From Verrucomicrobiota bacterium (GTDB lineage Bacteria; Verrucomicrobiota; Verrucomicrobiia; Limisphaerales; JADJPG01): DNA of 64,000 bases. How positions within the stretch are numbered: the stretch's first letter is position 1; the number at the start of each line of letters is the position of its first letter. This document shows, piece after piece, positions 24,825 through 34,008 of the stretch. The translations under genes and the position numbers were made by a program. The notes under the pieces were generated by a model, which was not told the DNA's origin, made no database searches, and saw nothing but the letters and a program-made list of their open reading frames with translations. The DNA is taken from positions 8,152-72,151 of the forward strand of contig JADJPG010000028.1 of the NCBI GenBank assembly GCA_016713365.1, read 5' to 3'.

Positions 24825-25838
24825 ATGACTCCTCAAACCCTCTCCTCCGCCCGCGTCACTCAACTCCTCGCCGCCGCCCGTCGCTCGCGCATTCTCGTCG
24901 TCGGCGACGTGATGCTCGACCAGTTCATCTGGGGCAGCGTCAGCCGTATCTCGCCGGAAGCGCCCGTGCCCGTGGTGGACTTCAAGAGCGAGAGCTTCAT
25001 GCCCGGCGGCGCCGCCAATGTCGCCCGCAATCTCTCCGCCCTCGGCGCCGCGCCCGAGTTGTTTGCCGTCATCGGCCAGGATGATTCAGCGCAGCGTCTC
25101 CGCAAACTTCTCGGCGAACAGCACGTCGGCTGCGGCGGATTGGTGGAACATCCGTCGCGCCCCACCAGCATCAAGACCCGCATCGTCGCGCATCAGCAGC
25201 AAGTCGTTCGCGTCGACCGCGAATCGCGCGGCCCCGTGGATGCGACCACCACCGGTCACTTGCTGGAATCCATTGAGCAACGCCTGAAGGGCGCGGACGC
25301 CGTCATCGTGGGTGACTACGGCAAAGGCGTCGTCACTCAGGGCCTGCTGGATGAACTCAAGGATCTGTGTCGGAAACGCGGCGTCTGGCTCAGCCTGGAT
25401 CCCAAGCCCGTCCACCATCTCAATCTCTCGGGACTCTCCCTGATCACACCGAATCGCAAGGAAGCCTTTGAACTATCCGGACTCCCTGACGACACGCGCG
25501 CCACGGATCCGCTCAAGGACATCAACCTAGTCCGCACTGCCGGCCGCCTGCTGAACGATATCTCCCCCGCCCTGCTTCTCATCACGCTGGGCGAGCAAGG
25601 CATGCTGCTCTGTCGCCGCAGTGAAAAGCCGATTCACATCCCGACAGTCGCGCAGGAAGTCTTCGATGTCTCCGGCGCGGGCGACACCGTGATCGCTTCC
25701 TTCACGCTCGCCATTGCCGCCGGCGCATCACCGCTGGAAGCCGCCATCATCTCGAACCACGCCGCTGGCGTCGTCGTGGGCAAGGTTGGAACCGCCATCG
25801 TCACGCCCGACGAATTGACCGCGAGCTTCGGACGCTGA
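24825..25838 (+). CDS. hldE1 (rfaE domain I): D-glycero-beta-D-manno-heptose-7-phosphate kinase
   Basis: A 337-residue PfkB-fold kinase equal to the N-terminal half of HldE. It has VVGDVMLDQFIWGSVSRISP and MPGGAANVARNLSALG at the N-terminus, and the catalytic DVSGAGDTVIASFTLA near the end. It forms heptose 1,7-bisphosphate on the way to ADP-heptose for the lipopolysaccharide core. The adenylyltransferase half is a separate gene 20 kb away (45485-45982). The ATG at 24825 has GAGAAGGA 6 bp upstream and is preferred over a TTG at 24801. It follows thiG after 25 bp. Confidence 0.9.
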   Translation: MTPQTLSSARVTQLLAAARRSRILVVGDVMLDQFIWGSVSRISPEAPVPVVDFKSESFMPGGAANVARNLSALGAAPELFAVIGQDDSAQRLRKLLGEQHVGCGGLVEHPSRPTSIKTRIVAHQQQVVRVDRESRGPVDATTTGHLLESIEQRLKGADAVIVGDYGKGVVTQGLLDELKDLCRKRGVWLSLDPKPVHHLNLSGLSLITPNRKEAFELSGLPDDTRATDPLKDINLVRTAGRLLNDISPALLLITLGEQGMLLCRRSEKPIHIPTVAQEVFDVSGAGDTVIASFTLAIAAGASPLEAAIISNHAAGVVVGKVGTAIVTPDELTASFGR

Positions 25839-25846
25839 ATCGGACT

Positions 25847-28800
25847 TCAACGTCCTCCGTCGGCAACAGTCGTCGGCAACTGATAGATCCCAAACCACCG
25901 CTGGCTTCCGCTCGCGCTGCCGATCACTTCGAACTCCGCCCGTCGCCCCGCCTTGAAGAACGCCGACGGCACTTCAATCTCCAGCACGCCATTGCTGTCC
26001 TCCGTGTTCGCCTCCTTCACCGAGTAACGCATCCGCGCTCGGCCATCCGCACCCTGCCAAGACTGATCGGCGAGGCTGACATCGAATTCCAGCAGCATCG
26101 AACCGTTCACCTTCAGCGTGAACTTCCCCTTCGGCTGCGAGGCGAATCCCATTCCCACCGGAAGCCGGAAGGTATGCGTCGCGTCCAGCTTCGCCGGCAA
26201 CACCGTTGAGCGCCACACCAGGCGGTCCTGACCCGCAGTCTGCCGGCAGTAAGGCATGGGCAACCGTCCCAGCCAGCTCGGATACGGCAACGTCTCGACC
26301 GCTGCCACCACTTCCGCGCACCCATTCGCGCCCATCTTGAGAAACTCCGCCCGAGCCTTCGACGTATCCGCCATGGCCGCATTTCCAAACAACGCCGGCC
26401 CGCCAGATTTCAACCAAGCGATCAAGTCCGCCATGTCCTGCGGCGAGAGCGCCTGTTCCAATCCCTCCGGCATCAGCGACAGCGCGCTGGCGCGAATGCT
26501 CCCAATGTCGCGGCGAACGATGGATTCCCGCACTCCGCTACCTTGAACCAGAGTCAGTCCGGCAGAAGTTTCGTTCCGCACGATGCCACTCAAGCTGCGC
26601 CCATCCTTCGTCTCCACGTTGTAGGCGATATAGTTCGGGTTGATCGCCGCGTTTGGATCCAGCATCGCGACCACGAAATCTGCCGAGCTCTTGCCGGCGA
26701 ACTCAGCGAGATTCGGCCCCACCTCGTGACCTTGTCCACGAAACGCGTGACACTGGGCGCAGTTCCTCGCGAAGAGTTCACCGCCGCGCTCCTTCACCGG
26801 AGTCAGCTTCCCGACAGAGTCATATCGGGCGAGAATCTCGCGTCGATTTGTGGTCGAGGCGGCGAACAGCTTCTCTGCGCGAGTGCGGATGTCCGTTCTA
26901 GGATGGGACCGCAGTCGTTGTTGCTGGACCAGCGAAAGCTCGCTCGCCTGCACAGTGCCGCCTCCCAATCCCTCGATCACGATCGCCGACCAACCGTCCT
27001 TCGCGAGCAGCAGGTCAAGCAACACACCACGCGTCGCCGGACCAAAGACATTCCAGCGCGCCATGGCTTCACGCGCGAACTCATCGCCGCGAAGTTGCGA
27101 GATGGCGCGACGGAGTTGCTGACGCGCCGGATCGTCGAGATCCGCCGAAAGCAAATCCATCAGCTGCGCGCGGTTCGTCGCGGAGCTTTGCGCGTAGTGA
27201 CCGAGAATGCGAATGACCGGCGGAATCGATTCCGCGCTGAGAGTTCTCAACTCACCGCTCATCAGCCAATGCACCTGCTGGCCGCTGGCGAAGTCGCTCC
27301 GCAGTCGCTCCACCGACCGGCGAACGTCAACCGACGCGTTGGTCGCGAGAGCCAACAGCACATCCGGATGATCAAGAAGCTCCGCGTGCAGTGTGTTCAC
27401 CGCCCAAGCGGAGGAAAGGTCCAACGCCCTCTCATCGGACGGGACCAGCTGGACCAAGACTTGTCCCAGGTCATCAACGTGTTTATCCGCCAAGATCGCC
27501 GTGAAGAGCGTGCTAATCGCCTTCGGTACGCCGCCGGTCGCACCCAGTTTGCCCGGAGCGGTCGCGCGAAAAATCGCCTGCACCGCGGCGAACGGCGCTT
27601 TGCGCGTCGCCAAGAGCCACTCGGGGGCATCGACCAGCGGCGGCTGACTGCTCAGGAAACGATGAACCGTGTTGGATTCGAATCCCGAAACGGACAGCCA
27701 ATACTGGCGCATCAAACGGCCATCCACATTCTCGGGGCGGCTCGGAAACACCATCAAGGCTTCCACACAACCGGACCGTCCATCCGCAAGCTTCAAGGCG
27801 AAGTGGCGCACGTCGGTGTCCGCGTCCGTCAACGCGCGAGTCACATGGTCATCGCGAAGGAGATTCAAGTCGTTCAGCGCAGCAAGATGTTGCACGCGCG
27901 CCGCCGGGCCCAGCTTGGACTGCGCATTGGCATCCGTGACTCCGCTACTCTTGATCTGGCGACGAACGCTCTCTGACGACGCCGTCTCGATCAGCTCTTG
28001 ATGTGCGAGGTCGCGAATCGGTCCGTTCGCACTGGCGAGAGATTTGGCGAGCGTCTCCGCCGTCGCCTTCTCCAGCTTCGGAATACGCGACGGCTTGCTG
28101 CCACGCGGATACACTCGATAGATGCGGCCCATGTCCGCACCCGCGCGCGGATCAAGTTCCCTCAGACGCTCGGGCGGAATCCAGCGCGGGTGTTCGACGA
28201 CGAAGCGATACATGTCCACGACGTAGAGCGCGCCGTCCGGGCCGGTGCGCGCCTGCACGGGACGAAACCAACTGTCAGTGCTGGAAAGAAACTCAGCGCG
28301 CTCTTCGCCCGCGGCCCGGCGGCCCGTGTGGGAAACTCCCGAGCGATCCAGCACCAGCCGGTGAACGAGATTGTGAACCGGTTCGCAGATGAAAACATTC
28401 CCGTAGTAATCGCCGCCCAGCAACGTGTCGCGGTAGATGCCCGGCCCACAAGCACTCGTCACAATGTTCGCCATGTGCGGATCGTTGAAGCGCGTGAGCG
28501 TGCGTGAGGTGGGGAAGACTCGGTTCGCCTCGTTTCCGCGCGCGACGAACACGCGCGGCTCGGCGAAGGTCACAAAAGGATTCCGGCGCAGATAATAATC
28601 CGGCAACGGGTAGTGCCAGAGCCAGGTGCTGTTGTCGTTGCCGAACCAGTTCTCGAAGTCGTCTCGGACACGGCCATACTGGCTGATGCCAGACACTGGT
28701 TCGATTTCGCCCGTGTCCGGTCGATACCGAAAATCGCGACCACTCAGGTCGATCTCCTTTCCCGTCTGCAAGCTCTTCACCTTGCCGCCGAAAAGCCCGC

Positions 28801-30685
28801 TGCTCGCGTGCAGCCAGCCATCGAGCCCCCACGTGAAGCCGTTGAGCCGCGCCTGATAATTGTGTCGGGCGAAGCCGGTGATGTTCGTTCGCACGATGTC
28901 CGCGCGTCCGTGGCCGTTTGTATCCTCGGCGTAGAGCAAATCCGGCGCGGCGCAGATGAGCGCACCCTTGCGCCACGGCATCACGCCGGTCGGGAACGGA
29001 ATCCCATCAAGGAACAACGTGGCCTTGTCGTAGCGCCCATCGCCGTCGCGGTCGGTCAGAATCTTGATGCGCCCGCCTGGCGTAAACCCTCCCGGTGGCT
29101 CCTTCAACGGCTCGCCGTACTTGCGGTCGGGATTCGCCGGAGGATTCAACCCCGCGGGGTAATCATACATCCCGCAAACCCACAGCCGGCCTTGCCCATC
29201 CCAGTCGATGGCCACGGGCGATTCGATCAACGGCTCGTTCGCGACGAGTTCAACAGTCAACTCCGCCTTTGTACGAATCGCGCGCAGCGATTCTTGAGGC
29301 GAGCGCGGCGGCGGCAAGTCCGCGCGTTTCGGATCGCGACGATACGATTTCGGCACTAAGTCGCGCACCGTGCCCACGATTAAGTCCTCCACATTCGTCG
29401 AGAGACGTGCGGGCCGGTCATAATACCAGAGCGAATCCTCCGCTTCATACCCACCTTCCGCGAGAATGCGCCGCGACGGGATGTAGCACGGGACGTAATT
29501 CGCGTAGCCGGAAACCCAAAGTTGCTGGCCGGCGAGTTCGCTCTTCAGACGCAGCGCGTAGTCGATGACGACTTCGCCAGGCAGAAACACCATCGCAAGA
29601 TCATCACCGAAACTCCACGTCGTGATCGGGTAATAGAGCGAGTCGGGCAGCTTCTCACCGCGATCGAGTCGAGCGAGCCACTTCCTCGCGTGATACCCGA
29701 CAATGCCGGAATTCGTGCTGCGGGCCAACCACTGGTCGCGCGTGAAGTGCGGGCCGTATGGAAGTTGGATCTCCTTTGCGCGTGCCGAGAGCCGCGCTTT
29801 CAGCGGCGTGAACGTCATGCCGATCAGGCGCTTCACCTCGGCACCAATCTCCGCGCCGTGCTGTTTCGCGAGCGCGAGTCCACCGTCGGTTCCGCCGCGC
29901 GGCGAGGGATTCGAATCCGCGCCGCAACCAATCGTGACCAACGCCATCGCGCCTGGAGCTTCGCGTTCAATGGCTTCCTGTGCGTAGCCCGCCCAGTCGC
30001 CGCAAACGTGATTGAAGTCGCCGCCGATTGTCGTGCAATGGCACGCATAATTCGCCACCAGCGCGAGCAACTTGCCGGTCGCGTCCTCGGCCTTCAGCAC
30101 CGGCAGCGCGTGATCAACCGGACCGCCGCGCGTCCGTCGATTCGCCGCAAACTGCGCGGTGCCGGACGACCGGCTTAAAGCGCCCGGACGCCGATTCTTC
30201 AGCGCCTCCAACGCTACCTGTTCCAAATTCGTGATGAGCGCCGTCGTGTAGCGGTCGATGGCTCCATGTTCCTCCGATGTCAGATCGCGCACGAAGATGT
30301 TGGGCGCCCAATCCTTCGTGGCTGGACCACTGTGCGTGTGCGAGCTGGCGATAACGATCCGGTCTGCACGAATCTTCGCCGACTTCGCAAGGCGGCTCCG
30401 CACTTCGCGCCACGTGCCTTCCGAGATGCCGCAGTTATCGAGTGTGATGAGAATAGCCGGGCCTTCTCGATTACTGCCGATGGCGAGCGCCTTCGCCCAC
30501 AGCTTCTGCTCCACGCCCACGTGCGGCGCCTTGCGCGAAGCGTATCCAGTAAGGCGAATCGGCTCCGTCGGTGTGACATCGCGACGAGCCACGCCGATCT
30601 CCACTGCGCTCGCTGCGGAGGACATTACGGCGAGAACCGCGGCGGCAATCGGCAGGAGAAAGTTGGCGAACGAGCGGCGATTCAT
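25847..30685 (-). CDS. Secreted ceramidase-like / PVC dehydrogenase / cytochrome c fusion
   Basis: A protein of about 1612 residues that starts with a signal peptide (MNRRSFANFLLPIAAAVLAV, cleavage after ASA). The first ~420 residues resemble neutral-ceramidase-like hydrolases: SSHTHSGPATKDW and NYACHCTTIGG supply His ligands, with GCGADSNPSPRGG following. Then come a Pirellula/Verrucomicrobium-type dehydrogenase beta-propeller (about 450-900, GRLWVCGMYDYPAG), an alpha-helical HEAT-like stretch (about 900-1290), a class I cytochrome c domain with heme motif CAQCH near 1307-1311, and a C-terminal beta-sandwich. It is probably periplasmic and may oxidise or hydrolyse glycans or lipids. Substrate unknown. 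The ATG at 30685 was chosen because the signal peptide begins there. Confidence 0.8.
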   Translation of the reverse strand: MNRRSFANFLLPIAAAVLAVMSSAASAVEIGVARRDVTPTEPIRLTGYASRKAPHVGVEQKLWAKALAIGSNREGPAILITLDNCGISEGTWREVRSRLAKSAKIRADRIVIASSHTHSGPATKDWAPNIFVRDLTSEEHGAIDRYTTALITNLEQVALEALKNRRPGALSRSSGTAQFAANRRTRGGPVDHALPVLKAEDATGKLLALVANYACHCTTIGGDFNHVCGDWAGYAQEAIEREAPGAMALVTIGCGADSNPSPRGGTDGGLALAKQHGAEIGAEVKRLIGMTFTPLKARLSARAKEIQLPYGPHFTRDQWLARSTNSGIVGYHARKWLARLDRGEKLPDSLYYPITTWSFGDDLAMVFLPGEVVIDYALRLKSELAGQQLWVSGYANYVPCYIPSRRILAEGGYEAEDSLWYYDRPARLSTNVEDLIVGTVRDLVPKSYRRDPKRADLPPPRSPQESLRAIRTKAELTVELVANEPLIESPVAIDWDGQGRLWVCGMYDYPAGLNPPANPDRKYGEPLKEPPGGFTPGGRIKILTDRDGDGRYDKATLFLDGIPFPTGVMPWRKGALICAAPDLLYAEDTNGHGRADIVRTNITGFARHNYQARLNGFTWGLDGWLHASSGLFGGKVKSLQTGKEIDLSGRDFRYRPDTGEIEPVSGISQYGRVRDDFENWFGNDNSTWLWHYPLPDYYLRRNPFVTFAEPRVFVARGNEANRVFPTSRTLTRFNDPHMANIVTSACGPGIYRDTLLGGDYYGNVFICEPVHNLVHRLVLDRSGVSHTGRRAAGEERAEFLSSTDSWFRPVQARTGPDGALYVVDMYRFVVEHPRWIPPERLRELDPRAGADMGRIYRVYPRGSKPSRIPKLEKATAETLAKSLASANGPIRDLAHQELIETASSESVRRQIKSSGVTDANAQSKLGPAARVQHLAALNDLNLLRDDHVTRALTDADTDVRHFALKLADGRSGCVEALMVFPSRPENVDGRLMRQYWLSVSGFESNTVHRFLSSQPPLVDAPEWLLATRKAPFAAVQAIFRATAPGKLGATGGVPKAISTLFTAILADKHVDDLGQVLVQLVPSDERALDLSSAWAVNTLHAELLDHPDVLLALATNASVDVRRSVERLRSDFASGQQVHWLMSGELRTLSAESIPPVIRILGHYAQSSATNRAQLMDLLSADLDDPARQQLRRAISQLRGDEFAREAMARWNVFGPATRGVLLDLLLAKDGWSAIVIEGLGGGTVQASELSLVQQQRLRSHPRTDIRTRAEKLFAASTTNRREILARYDSVGKLTPVKERGGELFARNCAQCHAFRGQGHEVGPNLAEFAGKSSADFVVAMLDPNAAINPNYIAYNVETKDGRSLSGIVRNETSAGLTLVQGSGVRESIVRRDIGSIRASALSLMPEGLEQALSPQDMADLIAWLKSGGPALFGNAAMADTSKARAEFLKMGANGCAEVVAAVETLPYPSWLGRLPMPYCRQTAGQDRLVWRSTVLPAKLDATHTFRLPVGMGFASQPKGKFTLKVNGSMLLEFDVSLADQSWQGADGRARMRYSVKEANTEDSNGVLEIEVPSAFFKAGRRAEFEVIGSASGSQRWFGIYQLPTTVADGGR

Positions 30686-30780
30686 AGCGGATGCGAGGTT
30701 GACGCGAGCTTTTGACACTACGGATCGGGTGTCAAGGTCGGCGTCCGCCGCAGCAGGCCAGACTGCAACCGCTGTTTAGA

Positions 30781-32544
30781 CTACTTGGGAGTCGAGGCAG
30801 GCCACTCGAGAACTTGACGATCGGACAGCAGTCGCGGGCGAAGTTTGGCGTAGTCCACTTTCTGCACGGCAACCTTTTCCTTGATCGCGAGACTCGCTGC
30901 AGTTGCCGCCGACTGGCCGAGAATCATGAAGACCGGCTCCATCCGGATCGAGCCGTAGGCGATGTGCGACGCGGAGAGGCAAATCGGAACGAGCAGGTTC
31001 TGCGCTTCGCTGGGCTTCGGAACGATCGAACGATAGGAGATCGCGTACGGGCGCATCGGCGGCACTTGAACGTCACCTTCGTTCTCGACGCGACCATTGC
31101 GAGCGAGACGCTGGACGTTGTGAGAATCCATATTGTAAGCGGCGAGTCCGATGGAGTCGTTGGCCTTATCCGTGCCGCGGCAGTGACTCTCGTTCATCAC
31201 GTAATCGGCGATCATGCGCCGCGCCTCGCGAACGTACAGCTGGTTCGGCCAGCCGTCGGTGGTGTTGAACTCATCCTTGCACGGCCCCCACATCTTCATC
31301 TCATTGCGAATGTTTTCGGGCACCCTCGGGCTGGTGGCGAGGAAGGTCAGGAAGCCGCGCGTATAGTCCTCATGTTCCTGCACAATGCGCTCGCGGGCGA
31401 CATGGGTCGCCTCGGGATACTCCCAGTTGGCGCCGATGAAATCGGTGGAGAAACCGCCATTGTTGTTGATGTCAGTCTTCTGGTTCGGCATCCAGATTGG
31501 GTTCCAAAACTCGCTCAGCTTGGGTTTCTTGCCCGCCTTGACCAGTGCTTCGAGGTATCGGCCCAGCAGTTCGAATCTCGCCGGGTCGTACCCTACCGGA
31601 GGTTCGATCGGGAGCCGGTTGGCGGCGTTCGTCGTGAAACAGAGGCGGAAGTTGTAAGCCTGCACGCGGTTATCTCCGTCTCCGTTCTTCGAGGAGACAA
31701 CGCGGAGTTTCGCATCGCCGTACCAAGTCCTCGATTTTGAATTCGCCTCGTCATCGCCAGCCTGGCCCGCGCCCGCAGCCGCGCGATACTCCGCCTGAAT
31801 GAGCGGCAGCAGTCCGCTCGCGGGATCTCCCGGCTTCACGTAGGGGTCAACGGCCACGGTGAACTGATGCTTCGGCGTCTCGTTGCGGAAGCCATTGAGC
31901 GTCTCATCATACTCGCGATTCCCTTCGCGTCCGACATGGAACGAAACATCCGCCTTGGCCATCAGATCGCCCTCATAGGTGGCGTCGATGAACATCTTCG
32001 CGCGATAGGTGTTGCTGTTGTCGACCACCATTTCGGTGATGCGCCCGTGTTCCTTGCGAACGAAATCGATCTTCTGGTCGAAGTAGACCTGAACTTTGGC
32101 TTCCCTCAGCATCGCCGCGAAAATCTGGTCCGCCACGTGCGGTTCAAACGTCCACATCGTCGCATCAGCGCCGGACAGATCACTGGCCTTCGTCTGGCCG
32201 CCACCACGTTTGGCGAAATACTCGGCGCGGGTTTCAAACTTCCACGCGGAATCTTGCGAGTAATGCTTCGCCACCCGCCGGTAAAACTCACGCGAAATGC
32301 CGCCGATGGCGGACTTGTTTCCGATGTCAGTCGCACCGAGACCGCCGGTGGTGAGGCCACCGATGAAACGTCCGGGCTCCGCGATCACCACACTGTGACC
32401 CATGCGCGCGGCTTGAATCGCCGCCGCGATCCCGCCCGAGCTCGCGCCGTAAACGCAAATGTCGGTCTCAAAGATTTCCGCGCGGAGCTGCGTCGGAGGA
32501 ACGAGGGCAAAAATGAGCCCAAGAAGTGTCAGCAGCGGTTTCAT
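30781..32544 (-). CDS. Secreted FAD-dependent oxidoreductase
   Basis: A 587-residue protein with a signal peptide (MKPLLTLLGLIFALVPPTQL, cleavage after RAE). An N-terminal Rossmann FAD motif follows: VYGASSGGIAAAIQAARMG, then GGLTTGGLGATDIG. A second FAD contact, ATYEGDLMAKADVSFHVGRE, is typical of PVC and Bacteroidetes FAD-dependent oxidoreductases (Pfam FAD_oxidored) found with carbohydrate-degradation genes. The C-terminal LGQSAATAASLAIKE is also typical of the family. The substrate is unknown. The frame is open to 32643, but the ATG at 32544 begins the signal peptide. It is co-oriented with the ceramidase-like fusion downstream. Confidence 0.85.
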   Translation of the reverse strand: MKPLLTLLGLIFALVPPTQLRAEIFETDICVYGASSGGIAAAIQAARMGHSVVIAEPGRFIGGLTTGGLGATDIGNKSAIGGISREFYRRVAKHYSQDSAWKFETRAEYFAKRGGGQTKASDLSGADATMWTFEPHVADQIFAAMLREAKVQVYFDQKIDFVRKEHGRITEMVVDNSNTYRAKMFIDATYEGDLMAKADVSFHVGREGNREYDETLNGFRNETPKHQFTVAVDPYVKPGDPASGLLPLIQAEYRAAAGAGQAGDDEANSKSRTWYGDAKLRVVSSKNGDGDNRVQAYNFRLCFTTNAANRLPIEPPVGYDPARFELLGRYLEALVKAGKKPKLSEFWNPIWMPNQKTDINNNGGFSTDFIGANWEYPEATHVARERIVQEHEDYTRGFLTFLATSPRVPENIRNEMKMWGPCKDEFNTTDGWPNQLYVREARRMIADYVMNESHCRGTDKANDSIGLAAYNMDSHNVQRLARNGRVENEGDVQVPPMRPYAISYRSIVPKPSEAQNLLVPICLSASHIAYGSIRMEPVFMILGQSAATAASLAIKEKVAVQKVDYAKLRPRLLSDRQVLEWPASTPK

Positions 32545-32611
32545 GTTTCGGGAAGATTGCGGAACACCCGGCCAACAGTGAAGCGCGAAATGTAAAGACC
32601 ATCGCCGCCCC

Positions 32612-33919
32612 TTAAGGGGCGCAGCGCCCAGAACCAACGGCATCGCGAATCTCCCGGCTGTGCTGGATCAACCATTCCGCCCGGCGTCGCGACGGCACCA
32701 GCCGTCTCGCTCCATGTTCAAACTGCAGCAACTGTCGCAGTCCCGCATTCCATCGACCGCGTTCGAACGCCCACTCAGAGTGTTGCAAACTCTTCTGTAA
32801 CACCCGTCGGCCGCCGCGATGAAGCGCCAAACCATTGACCTCGATTGACAGCGCTTCTACCGCGTCTGATGCGTCAATGACCTCCACTTGAACCGCCGCG
32901 ACGCTCTCGCCGATTCCATCTTCGACCAAGCACGTCACGATGTGTTCGCCGAGGTCGAACCGCGCCGACAGCTTCGGATCGGTCGAGTTGGTCAGCAAAA
33001 CGCCTCCGACGAACCAGCGGTAGTTCAGCGCATCTCCATCCTCATCGAATGACGGCGAGGCGTCGAAACTCACAGATGCCCAGCCGTCGCTCGAGGCGAT
33101 CACCACGAAATTACTCGGCGAAGTGCTCAGCCAGCAGCCGTCCGAAGTGGTGACAACGGCTACCGGCGGGCGATTTTCGGGAGCGATCGTAATCGTGAAA
33201 TTGACCGGAGCAGCCGTATCGACGCCACCGCGTTCCGTCCCACCGCTGTCGTGCAATACCACGGTTACCTGAGCTTCGCCGCTGACACCGGGCGCAGGTG
33301 CGAAGGTCAACGTCCCGTCCGCGCCGATCGCCGGCGCGACGGCGAACAACTGCGGCGCGTTGTGCGTAACGGCAAACGTGAAGGTCTGGCCCACTTCGAA
33401 CTGAGATCCGGGACCGATTCGGTGCGCCCAGTTTGAGAGAATCACCTGACCGCTGTCCTGCTTCACCACCGGCGAACTGTGAATTTCAAACACCGGCGCA
33501 TCGTTCACCGGATGAATCGTGATGAGGAAATCAACCGGGTCACTCTCGTCGAATCCCCCGTTCTCCGTCCCGCCATCGTCCACGGCGACGACAGTGACCA
33601 CCACAGTACCAAACGCGCCGCGGGCAGGTGTAAAACTCAGCGTGCCGTTGGCATCGATCGCGGGCTGAACCCCGAACAACGCCGAGTCCTTGTTGGTGAC
33701 CTCGAAACGCACGCTCTGGGCAGCTTCCGCGCTGGAACCGGGACTGATGGACCTCGCCCACTCCGGGTAGGTCTGAGTTAAATCATCCTCATTCACTTCG
33801 ACATCCGGGCCGGCTTCAAAGGTCGGCGGTAGATTCGCAACCTCCAGACCAAGGGCGTCAGGGGCGAAGCACGCCATTGCCCCAATCAGACATGAGACAG
33901 ATGAGATTCGAGTGAACAT
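32612..33919 (-). CDS. Secreted cadherin/PKD-like repeat protein
   Basis: A 435-residue protein with a signal peptide (MFTRISSVSCLIGAMACFAP). Two tandem, similar beta-sandwich repeats of about 110 residues follow. Each has a VxNxxP-type beginning and a VTVVxxDxGGTExGGxD segment (about 98-125 and 205-232). A PKD-like module comes next, with SFDASPSFDEDGDALNYRWF. Such repeats are Ca-binding or adhesive surface domains. The C-terminal 75 residues are basic and helical with no sorting signal seen. There is no catalytic motif. It lies upstream of the FAD oxidoreductase gene on the same strand (67 bp gap). Confidence 0.7.
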   Translation of the reverse strand: MFTRISSVSCLIGAMACFAPDALGLEVANLPPTFEAGPDVEVNEDDLTQTYPEWARSISPGSSAEAAQSVRFEVTNKDSALFGVQPAIDANGTLSFTPARGAFGTVVVTVVAVDDGGTENGGFDESDPVDFLITIHPVNDAPVFEIHSSPVVKQDSGQVILSNWAHRIGPGSQFEVGQTFTFAVTHNAPQLFAVAPAIGADGTLTFAPAPGVSGEAQVTVVLHDSGGTERGGVDTAAPVNFTITIAPENRPPVAVVTTSDGCWLSTSPSNFVVIASSDGWASVSFDASPSFDEDGDALNYRWFVGGVLLTNSTDPKLSARFDLGEHIVTCLVEDGIGESVAAVQVEVIDASDAVEALSIEVNGLALHRGGRRVLQKSLQHSEWAFERGRWNAGLRQLLQFEHGARRLVPSRRRAEWLIQHSREIRDAVGSGRCAP

Positions 33920-34008
33920 TCGCTGACTATTGGAAAGTCGAAGCGGAGCGAAGGCAAGCCGAACACTGCCCGCGACGCACTCCTTTTTGCCGCACCGCGC
34001 CGCCTCCG

